Shown: positions 15,986 to 25,600 of the stretch, in pieces
How the letters are laid out: the number at the start of each line of letters is the position of its first letter
How positions within the stretch are numbered: position 1 is the first letter of the stretch
Source: Thioalkalivibrio sp. ALJ3
Lineage (GTDB): Bacteria > Pseudomonadota > Gammaproteobacteria > Ectothiorhodospirales > Ectothiorhodospiraceae
DNA: 64,000 nt
Direction of reading: 5' to 3'
NCBI RefSeq assembly: GCF_000377205.1
Contig: NZ_KB897905.1
Coordinates: 145,426 to 209,425 of the forward strand
The notes under the pieces: model-generated
Database searches by the model: none
The model's input: only the letters and a program-made list of their open reading frames with translations
Told to the model about the DNA's origin: nothing
Position numbers and translations under genes: made by a program

Positions 15986-16085
15986 CCTTCGATTCCCGTC
16001 ACCGGATTGCTTGAGAGCATCCGGACGCTTTGGTGTACCATGCGCGTTCAACGGCCCATCCGACTTCTGGGGACCCGCCGGCTCG

Positions 16086-16448
16086 ATGATCAAGATTCTC
16101 ATTTCTATTGCCGTGGCTGCAAGCTTGCTCAGTGCCTGCAGTGGCTTCAACCAGTTCCGCCTCGACGTACAGCAGGGCAACGTCATCGACGCGACACAGG
16201 TGGCCCAGATCCAGCCGGGCATGACCCGGCAGCAGGTCCGCTTTCTGATGGGGTCGCCACAGATCGACGGCGCGTTCAAGCGCGAAGACCGCTGGGACTA
16301 CGTCTACTATCGCCGACCCGGCATCGGTCCCACGGAGCAGCGCCGCGTAACGGTGTTCTTCGAGAATGGCGTGGTCAGCTATGTCGATTCCGACGTGCCG
16401 CAACCGGTCGCGCTGGACGAATACCCGGTCGACATCGACGACAACTGA
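16086..16448 (+). CDS. bamE: Outer membrane assembly lipoprotein BamE
   Basis: BamE (SmpA/OmlA) is a small lipoprotein of the Bam complex that folds beta-barrel proteins in the outer membrane. The 120-residue precursor has a signal peptide ending in the lipobox LSAC (Cys20) and the family core GNVIDATQVAQIQPGMTRQQVRFLMGSP, then DRWDYVYY, and VTVFFENGVVSYV. ATG 16086 gives a normal signal sequence (MIKILISIAVAASLLSAC); the frame upstream to 15945 overlaps fur and is unsupported. TTGAGA (16011-16016) and TACCAT (16036-16041), 19 bases apart, are a possible promoter between the divergent fur and bamE. Confidence 0.96.
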   Translation: MIKILISIAVAASLLSACSGFNQFRLDVQQGNVIDATQVAQIQPGMTRQQVRFLMGSPQIDGAFKREDRWDYVYYRRPGIGPTEQRRVTVFFENGVVSYVDSDVPQPVALDEYPVDIDDN

Positions 16449-16463
16449 TCGCAGCCGGCCGGA

Positions 16464-16895
16464 TCAATCGCTGGCCGAATCGTTTCCACCCTCGGTTTCG
16501 CCCTCCTGCTTCTGGCCTGCAGGTTTTGCGGAAGCCTGATCGTCCCCCTTCTGCGCGCCCCCCTTGCCGGGCTTTTTCCGATTCTTGCCGGCCCGCTGAC
16601 GACGGACCTCTTTCGGGTCGGCAATCAACGGGCGGTAGATTTCGATGCGGTCCCTGGGGCGCAGCACCGTGTCGCGACGGGTGAGCTTGCCAAATATCCC
16701 GACCTTGGCATTGTCCAGATCGATCTCGGGAAACTGCGCGTCGATCTCCGATTGCCGCAGGGCGGCGTCTACGGTCGTCCCCTCGGGCACGACCAGTGGC
16801 AGGATCACCTGGCGGTCGGGGCGCGCATAGGCCACCTCGATGCGGATCGTGCCCTCCCCCGACTCGGGGCTGACCGCCTCCGTATCATCGGCCAC
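16464..16895 (-). CDS. rnfH: RnfH family protein
   Basis: RnfH (UPF0125) is a small ubiquitin-like-fold protein of unknown biochemical role, usually encoded beside ratA. The core is IRIEVAYARPDRQVILPLVVPEGTTVDAALRQSEI and VGIFGKLTRRDTVLRPRDRIEIYRPLIADPKEVRR. It ends in a long, low-complexity, highly charged tail rich in Lys, Gly, Gln and Glu (about residues 105-143), an extension beyond the roughly 95-residue family core. GTG 16895 was chosen because GAGG lies 7 bases upstream; it overlaps ratA by 11 bases. GTG 16913 is the other candidate. Translation is probably coupled to ratA. Confidence 0.9.
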   Translation of the reverse strand: MADDTEAVSPESGEGTIRIEVAYARPDRQVILPLVVPEGTTVDAALRQSEIDAQFPEIDLDNAKVGIFGKLTRRDTVLRPRDRIEIYRPLIADPKEVRRQRAGKNRKKPGKGGAQKGDDQASAKPAGQKQEGETEGGNDSASD

Positions 16896-17325
16896 CGTGG
16901 ACCTCGCGCGCACGCCGTACGAAGGCGTCGACGAAAGAGTTGGCCAGCTGATGGAAGATCGGCCCGATCGCGAATGACATCAGGCGGCTGGCGAATTCGA
17001 ACTCCAGCTCCAGCGAGATTCGCGTCTGGCCGTTTTCCAGGTCGGTAAAGCGCCAGGTGCCGTGCAGGCGGCGAAACGGCCCGTCGACCAGATGGATATC
17101 GATGCGCTCGGGGCGTTGCACACGATTGCGGGTGGTAAACGACTTGTGCAGGGCGCCCTTGGCCATCTCGATGGTGCCTTCCACCTCCTCGTCGTTGCGC
17201 ATGCGCGCACGCGAACTCCGACAACCCGGCAGAAACTGGGAGTAGGAATCCACGTCATTGACGAGGTCGAACATCTGCTCGCGGGTGTACGGGACCTCCG
17301 CCGAGCGCCGAACTGTCGAGGACAT
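16885..17325 (-). CDS. ratA: RatA/PasT-like START-domain protein
   Basis: A 146-residue protein of the coenzyme Q-binding Coq10/START family, called RatA or PasT in E. coli, where it has been linked to ribosome subunit association and persistence; the eukaryotic homologue Coq10 binds ubiquinone. Signature segments are VRRSAEVPYTREQMFDLVNDVDSYSQFLPGCRSS, IEMAKGALHKSFTTRNRV, and a long C-terminal helix LMSFAIGPIFHQLANSFVDAFVRRA. ATG 17325 shares one base with the transporter stop (TGATG); a TTG one codon earlier is less likely. Encoded between the SNF transporter and rnfH on the same strand. Confidence 0.92.
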   Translation of the reverse strand: MSSTVRRSAEVPYTREQMFDLVNDVDSYSQFLPGCRSSRARMRNDEEVEGTIEMAKGALHKSFTTRNRVQRPERIDIHLVDGPFRRLHGTWRFTDLENGQTRISLELEFEFASRLMSFAIGPIFHQLANSFVDAFVRRAREVHGGR

Positions 17326-18683
17326 CAAATAAGCTCCACCGCGCGCAGGAACACAAACAGGATGGCGATCGGGGCTACGAAGCGCACCAGGAAATACCAG
17401 ATCTGGTACAGCCCCCCGAGTTTCATGCGCAGCTCGGACTGGACCGAGCGCTCGGTCATGCGCCAGCCCACGAATACCGCGATCAGAAACCCGCCCAGCG
17501 GGAGCAGGATGTTAGCAGTCACATAGTCCAGCAGGTCCAGGATCCCCATGTTGAACAGGGTGTAATCGGACCAGACGTTCAGCGACAGCAGTGCGCCGAT
17601 CCCCAACAGCCAGGCGGCGATGCCGATGCTGGCGCTCGCGGCCACGCGCGTCATGCCGATGTTCTCCACCAGGTAGGCGACCGCCGGCTCGATAATGGAG
17701 ATCGACGAGGTCCAGGCCGCGAAGACCAGCAACACAAAGAACATGGTCCCGAAATAGAGCCCACCCGGCATCTCCGCGAACGACAGCGGCAGCGTGACGA
17801 AGATCAGGCCCGGGCCCTGCTCGGGCGAAAGGCCCGCGCCCAGCACGATCGGAAAGATCGCCAGCCCAGCCATGATCGCCACTAGGGTATCGGCCCCCAC
17901 CACGGTTGCCGACGTCCGCGCGATCGAGGCCTCGCTCTGCAGGTAGCTGCCATAGATCATGATCGCGCCCATGCCGAGGCTCAGCGTAAAGAACGCCTGC
18001 CCCATCGCCAGCAGCACCGCGTTGGCCGTCAGCGCCGAGAAGTCCGGGTACAGCAGGAACTCCAGCCCCGCGATAAAGTGCCCTTCCACCATCGCGTAGC
18101 CGACCATCACCACCAGCATCACGAACAGCAGCGGCATCAGGATGGTCACGGCCTTCTCCAGACCGGACTGCACGCCGCGCGCGACCACCATCGCGGTCAT
18201 CACCATGAAGATCGTATGCCAGGCCAGCAGGGCCTCGGGATTAGAGAGCAGGCCATCGAACATGGCCTCCGAGCCATCCGCATCCAGCCCCATGAAACCG
18301 CCCGTGCCGGACTTGAACACATAGGACAGCGACCAGCCGGCCACCACGCTGTAGAACGACAGGATCAGGAACCCGGCGAGCACACCGATCCAGCCGATCA
18401 TGCCCCAGCCTCGGCTCAGCCCCTCCTCGCGCGCCAGCGTCACCATCGTGTTGATCGGGCTCTGGCGGCCGCGCCGGCCCAGCAGGATCTCGGCCATCAT
18501 CACCGGCAGCCCGATCAGCAGGATGCAGCCGAGGTAGACCAGCACGAAGGCCCCGCCCCCGTTGTCGCCCGCGATATAGGGAAAACGCCAGATATTGCCG
18601 AGTCCGACAGCCGACCCGGTGGCCGCGAGGATAAAGGCCAGGCGGGTCGTCCACTGACCGTGGATGGAAGTCGTGGCAGGCAT
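17325..18683 (-). CDS. Sodium-dependent transporter (SNF/NSS family)
   Basis: A 452-residue LeuT-fold sodium symporter with about 12 predicted membrane helices. The N-terminal signature TRLAFILAATGSAVGLGNIWRFPYIAGDNGGGAF carries the unwound TM1 region and sodium/substrate contacts. TM6-type AFFTLSLGMGAIMIYGSYL and the SSISIIEP region of TM8 are also clear. Substrate is probably an amino acid or related small zwitterion; it cannot be specified. ATG 18683 follows AAGGAG by 7 bases and gives the normal NSS N-terminus. Its stop overlaps ratA by 1 base, so ratA and rnfH may be co-transcribed with it. Divergent from smpB. Confidence 0.93.
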   Translation of the reverse strand: MPATTSIHGQWTTRLAFILAATGSAVGLGNIWRFPYIAGDNGGGAFVLVYLGCILLIGLPVMMAEILLGRRGRQSPINTMVTLAREEGLSRGWGMIGWIGVLAGFLILSFYSVVAGWSLSYVFKSGTGGFMGLDADGSEAMFDGLLSNPEALLAWHTIFMVMTAMVVARGVQSGLEKAVTILMPLLFVMLVVMVGYAMVEGHFIAGLEFLLYPDFSALTANAVLLAMGQAFFTLSLGMGAIMIYGSYLQSEASIARTSATVVGADTLVAIMAGLAIFPIVLGAGLSPEQGPGLIFVTLPLSFAEMPGGLYFGTMFFVLLVFAAWTSSISIIEPAVAYLVENIGMTRVAASASIGIAAWLLGIGALLSLNVWSDYTLFNMGILDLLDYVTANILLPLGGFLIAVFVGWRMTERSVQSELRMKLGGLYQIWYFLVRFVAPIAILFVFLRAVELI

Positions 18684-18917
18684 CAGCGGCTCCTTGTTGG
18701 TTGTACCCGTTCCTGCATACGGCGCAGCCATATCGATTCGCGAACAACGGCGCGTGGCGGCACAAGCGGGGCTTCGAGTCGCCCGGAATTGTGGGGCACG
18801 CTTACCGTGGGCTCAACTGTGCGCGGCAAACGCTGACCCGTGACGCGAACGCGAACCTGTACGTTATGCGTGTTCCCCTCGGCTTTCGTCCCGCGCGTGC
18901 AGTACACTGCGCGGGCC

Positions 18918-19397
18918 ATGGGAAAGCCAAAAAAGAAAAAGGATGCCGGTTCCAACACCATCGCGCTGAACCGCAAGGCGCGCCACGATTTCTTTATCGA
19001 GGACCGTCTGGAAGCGGGGCTGGAACTGCAGGGCTGGGAGGTCAAGTCCATGCGGGCCGGGCGCGCCCAGCTCAGCGAGGCGTACGTGCTGCTGCGCAAG
19101 GGCGAGGCGTTCCTGTTCGGGGCTCACATCACCCCGCTACCCACCGCCTCCACCCATATCAACCCGGACCCGAGTCGCACGCGCAAGCTGCTGCTGCACC
19201 GCTCGGAGATCAACCGCCTGATCGGCGCGGTGGAACGCAAGGGCTATACCCTGGTCCCCATGGCCCTGTACTGGAAGCATGGCCGCGCCAAGCTGGAGAT
19301 CGGCCTGGCCAAGGGCAAGAAGGATTTCGACAAGCGCGCCGCCAAGAAGGACAAGGACTGGCAGCGCGAGCGTGCGCGCATCCTCAAGAGCGGCTGA
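18918..19397 (+). CDS. smpB: SsrA-binding protein SmpB
   Basis: SmpB binds tmRNA and delivers it to stalled ribosomes in trans-translation. The 159-residue protein has the oligonucleotide-binding core: [55 protein letters not shown] and the conserved [25 protein letters not shown] tail, whose basic helix enters the mRNA channel. ATG 18918 ([13 protein letters not shown]) is used; upstream codons in frame are not SmpB-like. The tmRNA gene ssrA is not adjacent in this window. The gene is divergent from the sodium symporter and convergent with the small membrane-protein operon. Confidence 0.97.
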   Translation: MGKPKKKKDAGSNTIALNRKARHDFFIEDRLEAGLELQGWEVKSMRAGRAQLSEAYVLLRKGEAFLFGAHITPLPTASTHINPDPSRTRKLLLHRSEINRLIGAVERKGYTLVPMALYWKHGRAKLEIGLAKGKKDFDKRAAKKDKDWQRERARILKSG

Positions 19398-19418
19398 GGG
19401 AGAAACCGAGGCGCGGCA

Positions 19419-19721
19419 TCACTCGGTCGGATGGGGCCGGCCCTTCCTCCACCAGTGGCGAGTCAGCCAGCCCAGTTTCGTCACCGCCAGCACCCCCGCT
19501 GTCAGCGCCTTGACGGGCCGCAGCAAGCGCAGCCCGCGCAGCTGGTCCACCGCGAACCCCAGCAGAAACGCCCTGGGAATCATCTCCGGTGACCCCAGAC
19601 GCTGCAGCGCGTGCCACCAACCGGTGGCACGCACATCGTCGCGCAGTTCGTCGACCTCGCCATGCAGCCGCAGGCGCAGTTCGCGAGCACGGCCCCGCAG
19701 GCCCAGCCAAGTGCCAGCCAT
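19419..19721 (-). CDS. Small protein, YqjK-position member of stress operon
   Basis: A 100-residue basic protein that I do not recognise by family. It has an N-terminal charged helix (LRGRARELRLRLHGEVDELRDDVRATGWWHALQRL), a weakly hydrophobic segment AFLLGFAVDQL and a second one VKALTAGVLAVTKLGWLTRHWWRK. It is the last of four minus-strand genes, starting 2 bases after the YqjE-like gene stops, the place occupied by YqjK in the E. coli yqjD-yqjE-yqjK set. A membrane-associated role is likely by context only. Confidence 0.7.
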   Translation of the reverse strand: MAGTWLGLRGRARELRLRLHGEVDELRDDVRATGWWHALQRLGSPEMIPRAFLLGFAVDQLRGLRLLRPVKALTAGVLAVTKLGWLTRHWWRKGRPHPTE

Positions 19722-19723
19722 GG

Positions 19724-20137
19724 CTACTCGGTATCCCGGCTCTCGGGCCGTGCAACCAGATTCCGCACCAGGGCACGCGTCTCCGGGTAGGTCATGCCGT
19801 GCAGCAGCCGGCCAATGCCACGCGCAACCAGCCACGCCAGCACACCGGTCAGCGCCGCCACGATCACCAGCGACAATGCCGGCGACACCCCCGCATAGGC
19901 CTGCAGCAGCATCACCACGGCCGCGACCAGCGCCAGCCACACCGTGACCACCAGTAGCCCCAGCACCACCGCAAACACGATGACCCCCACCGCATTGCGC
20001 ACCAGTTGCCGGGTCTCGGTCCCCAGCAACTCGCGCGAATCCCCCAGGATACGGCCGAGGTCCTGCATTACGTCCCCGGGGTCGGCGGTATCGGAATCCG
20101 GTCGCTCGCGCGCCGGCCCGTCGTCCTGCGCCGCCAT
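19724..20137 (-). CDS. YqjE-like phage-holin-superfamily membrane protein
   Basis: A 137-residue protein with a hydrophilic N-terminus (about 25 residues), an amphipathic helix (DVMQDLGRILGDSRELLGTETRQLVRNAVG), two membrane helices (VIVFAVVLGLLVVTVWLALVAAVVM and ALSLVIVAALTGVLAWLVARG) and a charged tail. This is the layout of YqjE / holin-superfamily proteins found beside YqjD. The function is unknown; it starts 3 bases after the DUF883 gene and ends 2 bases before the next gene. Confidence 0.8.
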   Translation of the reverse strand: MAAQDDGPARERPDSDTADPGDVMQDLGRILGDSRELLGTETRQLVRNAVGVIVFAVVLGLLVVTVWLALVAAVVMLLQAYAGVSPALSLVIVAALTGVLAWLVARGIGRLLHGMTYPETRALVRNLVARPESRDTE

Positions 20138-20140
20138 GGC

Positions 20141-20458
20141 CTACTTGCGGCGGGTCAATGCCGAGAACAGGGTCCCGGCCACAAAGGCCAAGCCGATCGC
20201 GGTCAGCGGGTTGTCGCGTACGTAGTTGCCGACCACGCGCAAGACGTCCTCGGAACTCTGACGCGCCTTCTCCGCCCGTTCGCGAACCTCTTCATCCGCG
20301 TGCGAAAGGCCCTCGCGGATGCGTTCCTCGGCCGTACCGGCATGTTCCGCCACGCGGTCCACGGCCTCATGGGCCTGGGCCGCCACGCGTTCAGTGGTGG
20401 AGGCGTCAAGCTCCGCTTCATCCTGCTTCTTCGCACTGCTGCTTTTCGTCGTTGCCAT
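20141..20458 (-). CDS. DUF883 family protein (YqjD/ElaB-like)
   Basis: A 105-residue protein of the ElaB/YqjD/YgaM family: a long charged helix with heptad-like spacing (about 20-75, ERVAAQAHEAVDRVAEHAGTAEERI...) and a C-terminal membrane anchor, YVRDNPLTAIGLAFVAGTLFSALTRRK. In E. coli such C-tail-anchored proteins bind ribosomes at the inner membrane in stationary phase; the same role here is inference. It follows the AI-2E family gene by 12 bases and precedes the YqjE-like gene by 3. Confidence 0.88.
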   Translation of the reverse strand: MATTKSSSAKKQDEAELDASTTERVAAQAHEAVDRVAEHAGTAEERIREGLSHADEEVRERAEKARQSSEDVLRVVGNYVRDNPLTAIGLAFVAGTLFSALTRRK

Positions 20459-20470
20459 TACACGTACTCC

Positions 20471-21691
20471 CTATCGCGGGTCTGGTTCATCTTCCGACCC
20501 CTCCCCCGCGGAATTGGTTGCAGGGTCGTCGAAACCACTCAACCCCGTCAGAATTTCCGGGTCTTCCTCAATCACCTCCGAGGTATCCACCAGGGCCGTA
20601 CTCCACTTGACCCTGAAGTGCTTCCAGAGGCTGGCCACAAACGCCGACAACGGCACAGCCAGGATCATGCCGATAATGCCGCCCAGCGCCGTCCCCCAGA
20701 AGAAGATCGAGATCACGACAATCGCCGGATGCAGCCCGGAGCGATCCGCCATGATCTTCGGCGTCAGCAGCCAGCTCTCGATCAGTTGCACCACGGCAAA
20801 CACCACGAGCACCAGCGCAACCAGGGTCAATCCACCGCCCTCAGGCTGGAGATAGGCCACCGGAAGAGCCAGCGTCAAGCCGACGATCGTCCCCAGATAG
20901 GGCACGATATTGAGAAACCCCAGCATCAACCCGAACAGGATCGCCGCCTGCAGGCCGATCAGCGAGAACCCGGCGGCCAGCAGAACCCCCATGATCAGGG
21001 CAATCACCACCTGCCCCTGGAAGAACGCCGTCACGTAACCGACAAACAGGCGGCCCAGGAACATCAGCTCACGCTGGGTCTGGGGCCGAAAGACCGACAG
21101 GACCTCGCGCCCGCCCTCCTTCAGGCGTTCCCCCGACAGCAGCGCAAAGAACAGATACAAGGGCACAAAGGCCAGCCCGACAACCACCGTCACGTAGTGC
21201 ATCAACTGCGAGCCCACACCTTCCAGGTTCGGCATGATGCTCTGGAGATCCAGGTCCTCCAGCATCGAGGCCACGCGCTCGGTCGCGTTAGGGAAATTGC
21301 GCGAGAATGACTCGTAGGCATTCTCCGCCAGTTCCGGGGCACCCTTGATGAACTCCTGAACCTGATGGCTCGCTGTGGGCACCACCAGTACCGCGACGAC
21401 CACCAGCGCAATCAACACCACACCGAACAGCGAACTCACCGCCCCCATCCGCGAGAATCCCGCAATCCGCTGCAGCCAGCGCACCACCGGGTAGAGGATC
21501 AGGCTCAGCACCCCGGCCACCGACAGCGGCAGCAACAAGGCGTAGAAAAACGACACCACCTGCGCCAGCAACCAGACCAGCAGAGCCACCAGTCCGGTCA
21601 ACGCCATAAACGCAGCCAACACGGCGACATAGCGAAACAGGGTCCGCTCGAAGGCGCTGAACTCGATGCTCGACTTGGGCTGGTCTTCCAC
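20471..21691 (-). CDS. AI-2E family transporter (PerM/TqsA-like)
   Basis: A 406-residue inner-membrane protein with about eight helices. The N-terminal pair (YVAVLAAFMALTGLVALLVWLLAQVV, LLLPLSVAGVLSLILYPVVRW) precedes the large middle domain with HQVQEFIKGAPELAENAY. The signature FGLMLGFLNIVPYLGTIVG and the ESWLLTPKIMADRSGLHPAIVV...WGTALGGIIGMILAVP segment are characteristic of the AI-2E exporter family. Substrates in this family range from autoinducer-2 to ions; none can be assigned. It leads a four-gene minus-strand operon with the YqjD/YqjE-like genes. Confidence 0.9.
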   Translation of the reverse strand: MEDQPKSSIEFSAFERTLFRYVAVLAAFMALTGLVALLVWLLAQVVSFFYALLLPLSVAGVLSLILYPVVRWLQRIAGFSRMGAVSSLFGVVLIALVVVAVLVVPTASHQVQEFIKGAPELAENAYESFSRNFPNATERVASMLEDLDLQSIMPNLEGVGSQLMHYVTVVVGLAFVPLYLFFALLSGERLKEGGREVLSVFRPQTQRELMFLGRLFVGYVTAFFQGQVVIALIMGVLLAAGFSLIGLQAAILFGLMLGFLNIVPYLGTIVGLTLALPVAYLQPEGGGLTLVALVLVVFAVVQLIESWLLTPKIMADRSGLHPAIVVISIFFWGTALGGIIGMILAVPLSAFVASLWKHFRVKWSTALVDTSEVIEEDPEILTGLSGFDDPATNSAGEGSEDEPDPR

Positions 21692-21933
21692 GAGGAACTC
21701 GCCTTAGGGAAACACTGAGGGGTTAGATTGACCCTAACGACCCGGGCATCGTCTGCCACGGCGCACACCGCTATTTCAGGCACTGGATCACAAAAACTTC
21801 CCGCATCGCCGTACCTGCCCTTCGCAGCCGGCGAACCAACGCCATCGCAAACCACGGAAGCCGAATTCCCACCGCCGCATTGAAGCGCCATGCCGAACGG
21901 GGTCCGCACCGGGCGATCCGCGCGCGGCGTCGT

Positions 21934-21939
21934 TATAAT
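21934..21939 (+). promoter_or_regulatory. Probable -10 box for valS
   Basis: A perfect TATAAT lies 42 bases upstream of the valS ATG, within the 289-base divergent spacer between valS and the AI-2E family gene. No good -35 hexamer is present at the expected distance, so the promoter may rely on other contacts. The rest of this spacer shows no open frame or clear riboswitch. Confidence 0.45.
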
Positions 21940-21980
21940 GCGCGGCTTTCGCCCATTCCGACCCGAGCGCGCCCGCGATC

Positions 21981-24758
21981 ATGGACAAGAGCTTCGACCC
22001 GAAAAGCATCGAGCAGACCCAGTACGAACGCTGGGAGGCCGCGAACATCTTCGCGCCGCCGGAATCGGGCGAGGCCAGCTACTGCATCCTGCTGCCGCCG
22101 CCGAACGTGACTGGCACCCTGCACATGGGGCATGCGTTCCAACACACCCTGATGGACACCCTGATCCGCTATCGGCGCATGCACGGCGAACGCACCCTGT
22201 GGCAGGGCGGCACCGACCACGCCGGGATCGCCACCCAGATGGTGGTCGAGCGCCAGCTCGCCGCCGACGGCAAGGGCCGCCACGACCTTGGGCGTGAGAA
22301 GTTCCTCGACGCCGTCTGGGACTGGAAAGCCGAGTCCGGAGGCACCATCACCCGCCAGATGCGCCGACTGGGCGATTCCATGGACTGGTCGCGCGAGCGC
22401 TTCACCATGGACGAGAACCTGTCCGCGGCGGTGCGCGAGGTCTTTGTGCGCCTGCATGAGGAGGGCCTGATCTACCGCGGCAAGCGCCTGGTCAACTGGG
22501 ACCCGGTGCTGCACACCGCGCTGTCCGACCTTGAGGTGCTGTCGGAGGAGGAAAGCGGCCACCTGTGGCACTTCCGCTACCCGCTGGCCGACGGCTCCGG
22601 GCACCTGACCGTTGCGACCACCCGCCCGGAAACCATGCTGGGCGATACCGCCGTGGCGGTGCACCCGGAGGACGAGCGCTACCGGCACCTGATCGGCCAG
22701 ACGATCAAGCTGCCACTGGTCGGGCGCGAGATCCCGATCATCGCCGATGACTACGTCGAGGCCGAGTTCGGCTCCGGCTGCGTGAAGATCACCCCGGCGC
22801 ACGACTTCAACGACTACGCGATGGGCCAGCGTCACGACCTGCCGGTGATCAACATCCTGACCATCGACGCCTGCCTGAACGACAACGTACCCGAGGCCTA
22901 TCGCGGCCTGGACCGCTACCAGGCGCGGCAGAAGGTCGTCGACGACCTGGACGCACTGGGGCTGCTGGAGAAGATCGACGATCACAAGCTGATGGTCCCG
23001 CGCGGCGACCGCTCCGGCACCGTGGTCGAGCCCTACCTGACCGACCAGTGGTACGTGAAGGCCGGCCCGCTGGCCGAGCCGGCGATCAAGGCGGTGGAGG
23101 ACGGCCGCATCCGCTTCGTGCCGGAGAACTGGTCCAAGACCTACTTCGAGTGGATGCGCAACATCGAGGACTGGTGCATCTCGCGCCAGATCTGGTGGGG
23201 CCACCGCATCCCGGCCTGGTACGACAGCGATGGCCACGTCTTTGTGGGCCGTTCCGAGGACGAGGTGCGCGAGAAACACGGCCTGGGCACCGACGTGGCC
23301 CTGGAACAGGACGAGGATGTGCTGGACACCTGGTTCTCCTCCGCGCTGTGGCCGTTCTCCACCCTCGGCTGGCCGGAGCAGACGCCTGAGCTGCGCGACT
23401 TCTACCCGACCAGCGTGCTGGTCACCGGCTTCGACATCATCTTCTTCTGGGTCGCCCGCATGATCATGATGGGCGAGCACTTCATGGGCGACGTGCCCTT
23501 CCGCGAGGTCTACGTCACCGGCCTGATCCGCGACTCGGAAGGCCAGAAGATGTCCAAGTCCAAGGGCAACGTGATCGACCCGATTGACCTGATCGACGGC
23601 ATCAGCGCCGACGACCTGGTGGCCAAACGCACCCAGGGCCTGATGCAGCCGCAGATGGCCGCGAAGATCGAGAAGACCACGCGCAAGGCCTTCCCCGACG
23701 GCTTTCCCGCGTTCGGCACCGATGCCCTGCGCTTTACCCTGGCGGCGCTGGCCACCACCGGGCGCGACATCAAGTTCGACCTCGGCCGTATCGAGGGCTA
23801 CCGCAACTTCTGCAACAAGCTGTGGAACGCCTCGCGCTTCGTGCTGATGAACGTCGAGGGGCAGGACTGCTCGGCCGCCGCCGACACGGCGGAACACCGC
23901 ACCCTGGCCGATCGCTGGATCCTCGACCGCCTGGCCGCCACCGCCGCGACCGCCACGCAGCAGCTTGATGCCTACCGCTTCGACCTCGCCGCGCAGACGC
24001 TGTACGAGTTCACCTGGCACGACTACTGCGACTGGTACCTGGAGCTGACCAAGCCGGTACTGAACGACGACGCCACACCGGATGCGGTCAAGCGCGCCAC
24101 GCGAAATACGCTGGTCACCGTGCTCGAGGCCCTGCTGCGCCTGCTGCACCCGGTGATGCCGTTCATCACCGAGGCGATCTGGACCAGTGTGAAGCCGCAC
24201 GCCGGGATCGGCGACGACGTCGAGTTCCTGGTGCAGTGCCGCTGGCCGGCGCAGGACGGCTTCCCGCGTGATGCCACCGCCACCGCCGAGCTCGACTGGG
24301 TCAAGGACTTCATCACCGGGCTGCGCCGCATCCGCGCGGAGATGGACATCGCCCCGGGCAAGCCGCTGCCGGTGCTGGTCAAGAACTGGAGCGAGGCCGA
24401 CCAGGAGCGCTACACGCGCCACCGCGGCCTGCTGGAGTTTTTGGCGAAGCCCGAGAGCGTCACCTGGCTGGATGCGGCCGACGAGGCACCAGAGTCGGCG
24501 ATGGCGCTGGTCGACGACATGCAGCTGCTGATCCCGCTGGCCGGGCTGATCGACAAGGATGCCGAGCTGGCACGCCTGGACAAGGAGATCGGCAAGCTCG
24601 ACAAGAACCTCGAGCAAAGCGAGAAGCGCCTGTCCAACGAGAGCTTCGTCGACCGTGCCCCGGCCGAGGTGGTGCAGAAGGAACGCGACCGCGTCGCCGA
24701 GATGCAGGCCACCCGCGAACAGCTCGCCGACCAGCGCGAACGCATCCGCGCGATGTAG
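21981..24758 (+). CDS. valS: Valyl-tRNA synthetase
   Basis: Class I aminoacyl-tRNA synthetase that charges tRNA-Val and edits threonine. The 925-residue protein has the HIGH-type motif in [18 protein letters not shown] (about residues 40-57), the CP1 editing domain ([15 protein letters not shown]), a [17 protein letters not shown] segment, and [12 protein letters not shown] (about 525). The anticodon-binding domain follows ([17 protein letters not shown]...) and a C-terminal coiled coil (about 855-925, [26 protein letters not shown]), typical of ValRS and contacting the tRNA. ATG 21981 ([18 protein letters not shown]) matches the family. Monocistronic, convergent with the DUF218 gene. Confidence 0.98.
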   Translation: MDKSFDPKSIEQTQYERWEAANIFAPPESGEASYCILLPPPNVTGTLHMGHAFQHTLMDTLIRYRRMHGERTLWQGGTDHAGIATQMVVERQLAADGKGRHDLGREKFLDAVWDWKAESGGTITRQMRRLGDSMDWSRERFTMDENLSAAVREVFVRLHEEGLIYRGKRLVNWDPVLHTALSDLEVLSEEESGHLWHFRYPLADGSGHLTVATTRPETMLGDTAVAVHPEDERYRHLIGQTIKLPLVGREIPIIADDYVEAEFGSGCVKITPAHDFNDYAMGQRHDLPVINILTIDACLNDNVPEAYRGLDRYQARQKVVDDLDALGLLEKIDDHKLMVPRGDRSGTVVEPYLTDQWYVKAGPLAEPAIKAVEDGRIRFVPENWSKTYFEWMRNIEDWCISRQIWWGHRIPAWYDSDGHVFVGRSEDEVREKHGLGTDVALEQDEDVLDTWFSSALWPFSTLGWPEQTPELRDFYPTSVLVTGFDIIFFWVARMIMMGEHFMGDVPFREVYVTGLIRDSEGQKMSKSKGNVIDPIDLIDGISADDLVAKRTQGLMQPQMAAKIEKTTRKAFPDGFPAFGTDALRFTLAALATTGRDIKFDLGRIEGYRNFCNKLWNASRFVLMNVEGQDCSAAADTAEHRTLADRWILDRLAATAATATQQLDAYRFDLAAQTLYEFTWHDYCDWYLELTKPVLNDDATPDAVKRATRNTLVTVLEALLRLLHPVMPFITEAIWTSVKPHAGIGDDVEFLVQCRWPAQDGFPRDATATAELDWVKDFITGLRRIRAEMDIAPGKPLPVLVKNWSEADQERYTRHRGLLEFLAKPESVTWLDAADEAPESAMALVDDMQLLIPLAGLIDKDAELARLDKEIGKLDKNLEQSEKRLSNESFVDRAPAEVVQKERDRVAEMQATREQLADQRERIRAM

Positions 24759-24783
24759 CGACGGCGACCGCTACTGCAGGGAA

Positions 24784-25569
24784 TCAGCTGATCCGGTCGA
24801 GCATCCCCTGATGGCGGATCAGCCGGGCGAACAACCGCCCTGTGTGATACCAGTGCAGCATCCAGATTTCCCGCGCCAGCCGCAGTTGCGGTACCCGCGG
24901 CGAATGCTCGGCAGGGCAGGGACAGACCTCGAGCCCCACCCCGCGCGCAATGGCCACCGCCCGGGGCAGATGGAAGCGACTGGTCACGAGCACGCAGCTC
25001 GGCAGGCGGCCGCCAAGGCGCTGGGCCAGGAGATCGCGGGCGTTTTTCAGGTTCTCCAGGGTGTGGCGAGAGTCCTCTTCACAGAAGATACGAGAGGCCG
25101 GGATGCCGCGCCGGCGCAGAAAGGCGGCCCCCGCGGCCGACTCGCTGGGCCCTTCCGGTGAGGTATACCCGCCCAGCAGCAGAACGCGGGCCTCCGAGTC
25201 GCGGCGCAGCAGGCGCAGGGCCCGCAACAGGCGCAAGCGGTAACCCGGTCCAGGGCAACTCTCTTGTAACTGCTGCCCCAGGACGATGATCCAGGGCGCC
25301 CGCCCCGGACAATTCAGGCTCCGAACCCACAGATGCATGCGCGCCCACAGCGCGAGCCAGCTAAGCCCCGCCGTCAGCACAATGACCAGATTGGACAGCC
25401 CAAAGGTCAGCAGCCCGTCCGGCCCGACGCGCCGCAGCCCTACCCGACCGCCGATCACGACTTGCCCCCCATACTTGCCCCCTGGCGATTCGCTGGCGGT
25501 CGACTTGTCGCGTCCCATGAGAGCACCCACTCTGCCGGCCCGCCCTGCAAAACCGCTTATTCCCTGCAT
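24784..25569 (-). CDS. DUF218 (YdcF/ElyC-like) membrane protein
   Basis: A 261-residue protein with one hydrophobic segment (LTFGLSNLVIVLTAGLSWLALWARMHLWV, about 52-80) and a DUF218 domain: WIIVLGQQL, LRLLRALRLLRR, VLLLGGYT, CEEDSRHTLENLKNARDL and LVTSRFHLPRAVAIAR. DUF218 proteins include ElyC (envelope integrity, polyprenyl carrier metabolism) and SanA; the role here is unknown. The N-terminal 50 residues are hydrophilic and variable; ATG 25518 (MGRDKSTASES) is an alternative start. It lies between valS and the aryl polyene operon and is divergent from the latter. Confidence 0.82.
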   Translation of the reverse strand: MQGISGFAGRAGRVGALMGRDKSTASESPGGKYGGQVVIGGRVGLRRVGPDGLLTFGLSNLVIVLTAGLSWLALWARMHLWVRSLNCPGRAPWIIVLGQQLQESCPGPGYRLRLLRALRLLRRDSEARVLLLGGYTSPEGPSESAAGAAFLRRRGIPASRIFCEEDSRHTLENLKNARDLLAQRLGGRLPSCVLVTSRFHLPRAVAIARGVGLEVCPCPAEHSPRVPQLRLAREIWMLHWYHTGRLFARLIRHQGMLDRIS

Positions 25570-25600
25570 TTGGAGGGTACCACGCCCCTCTGGGGTTGCG

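Noticed and set aside
21933..24617. 894-codon open frame antisense to valS
   Set aside because: It mirrors valS codons, has no ribosome site and shows low-complexity Val/Leu/Gln/Asp content typical of antisense frames in GC-rich genes.
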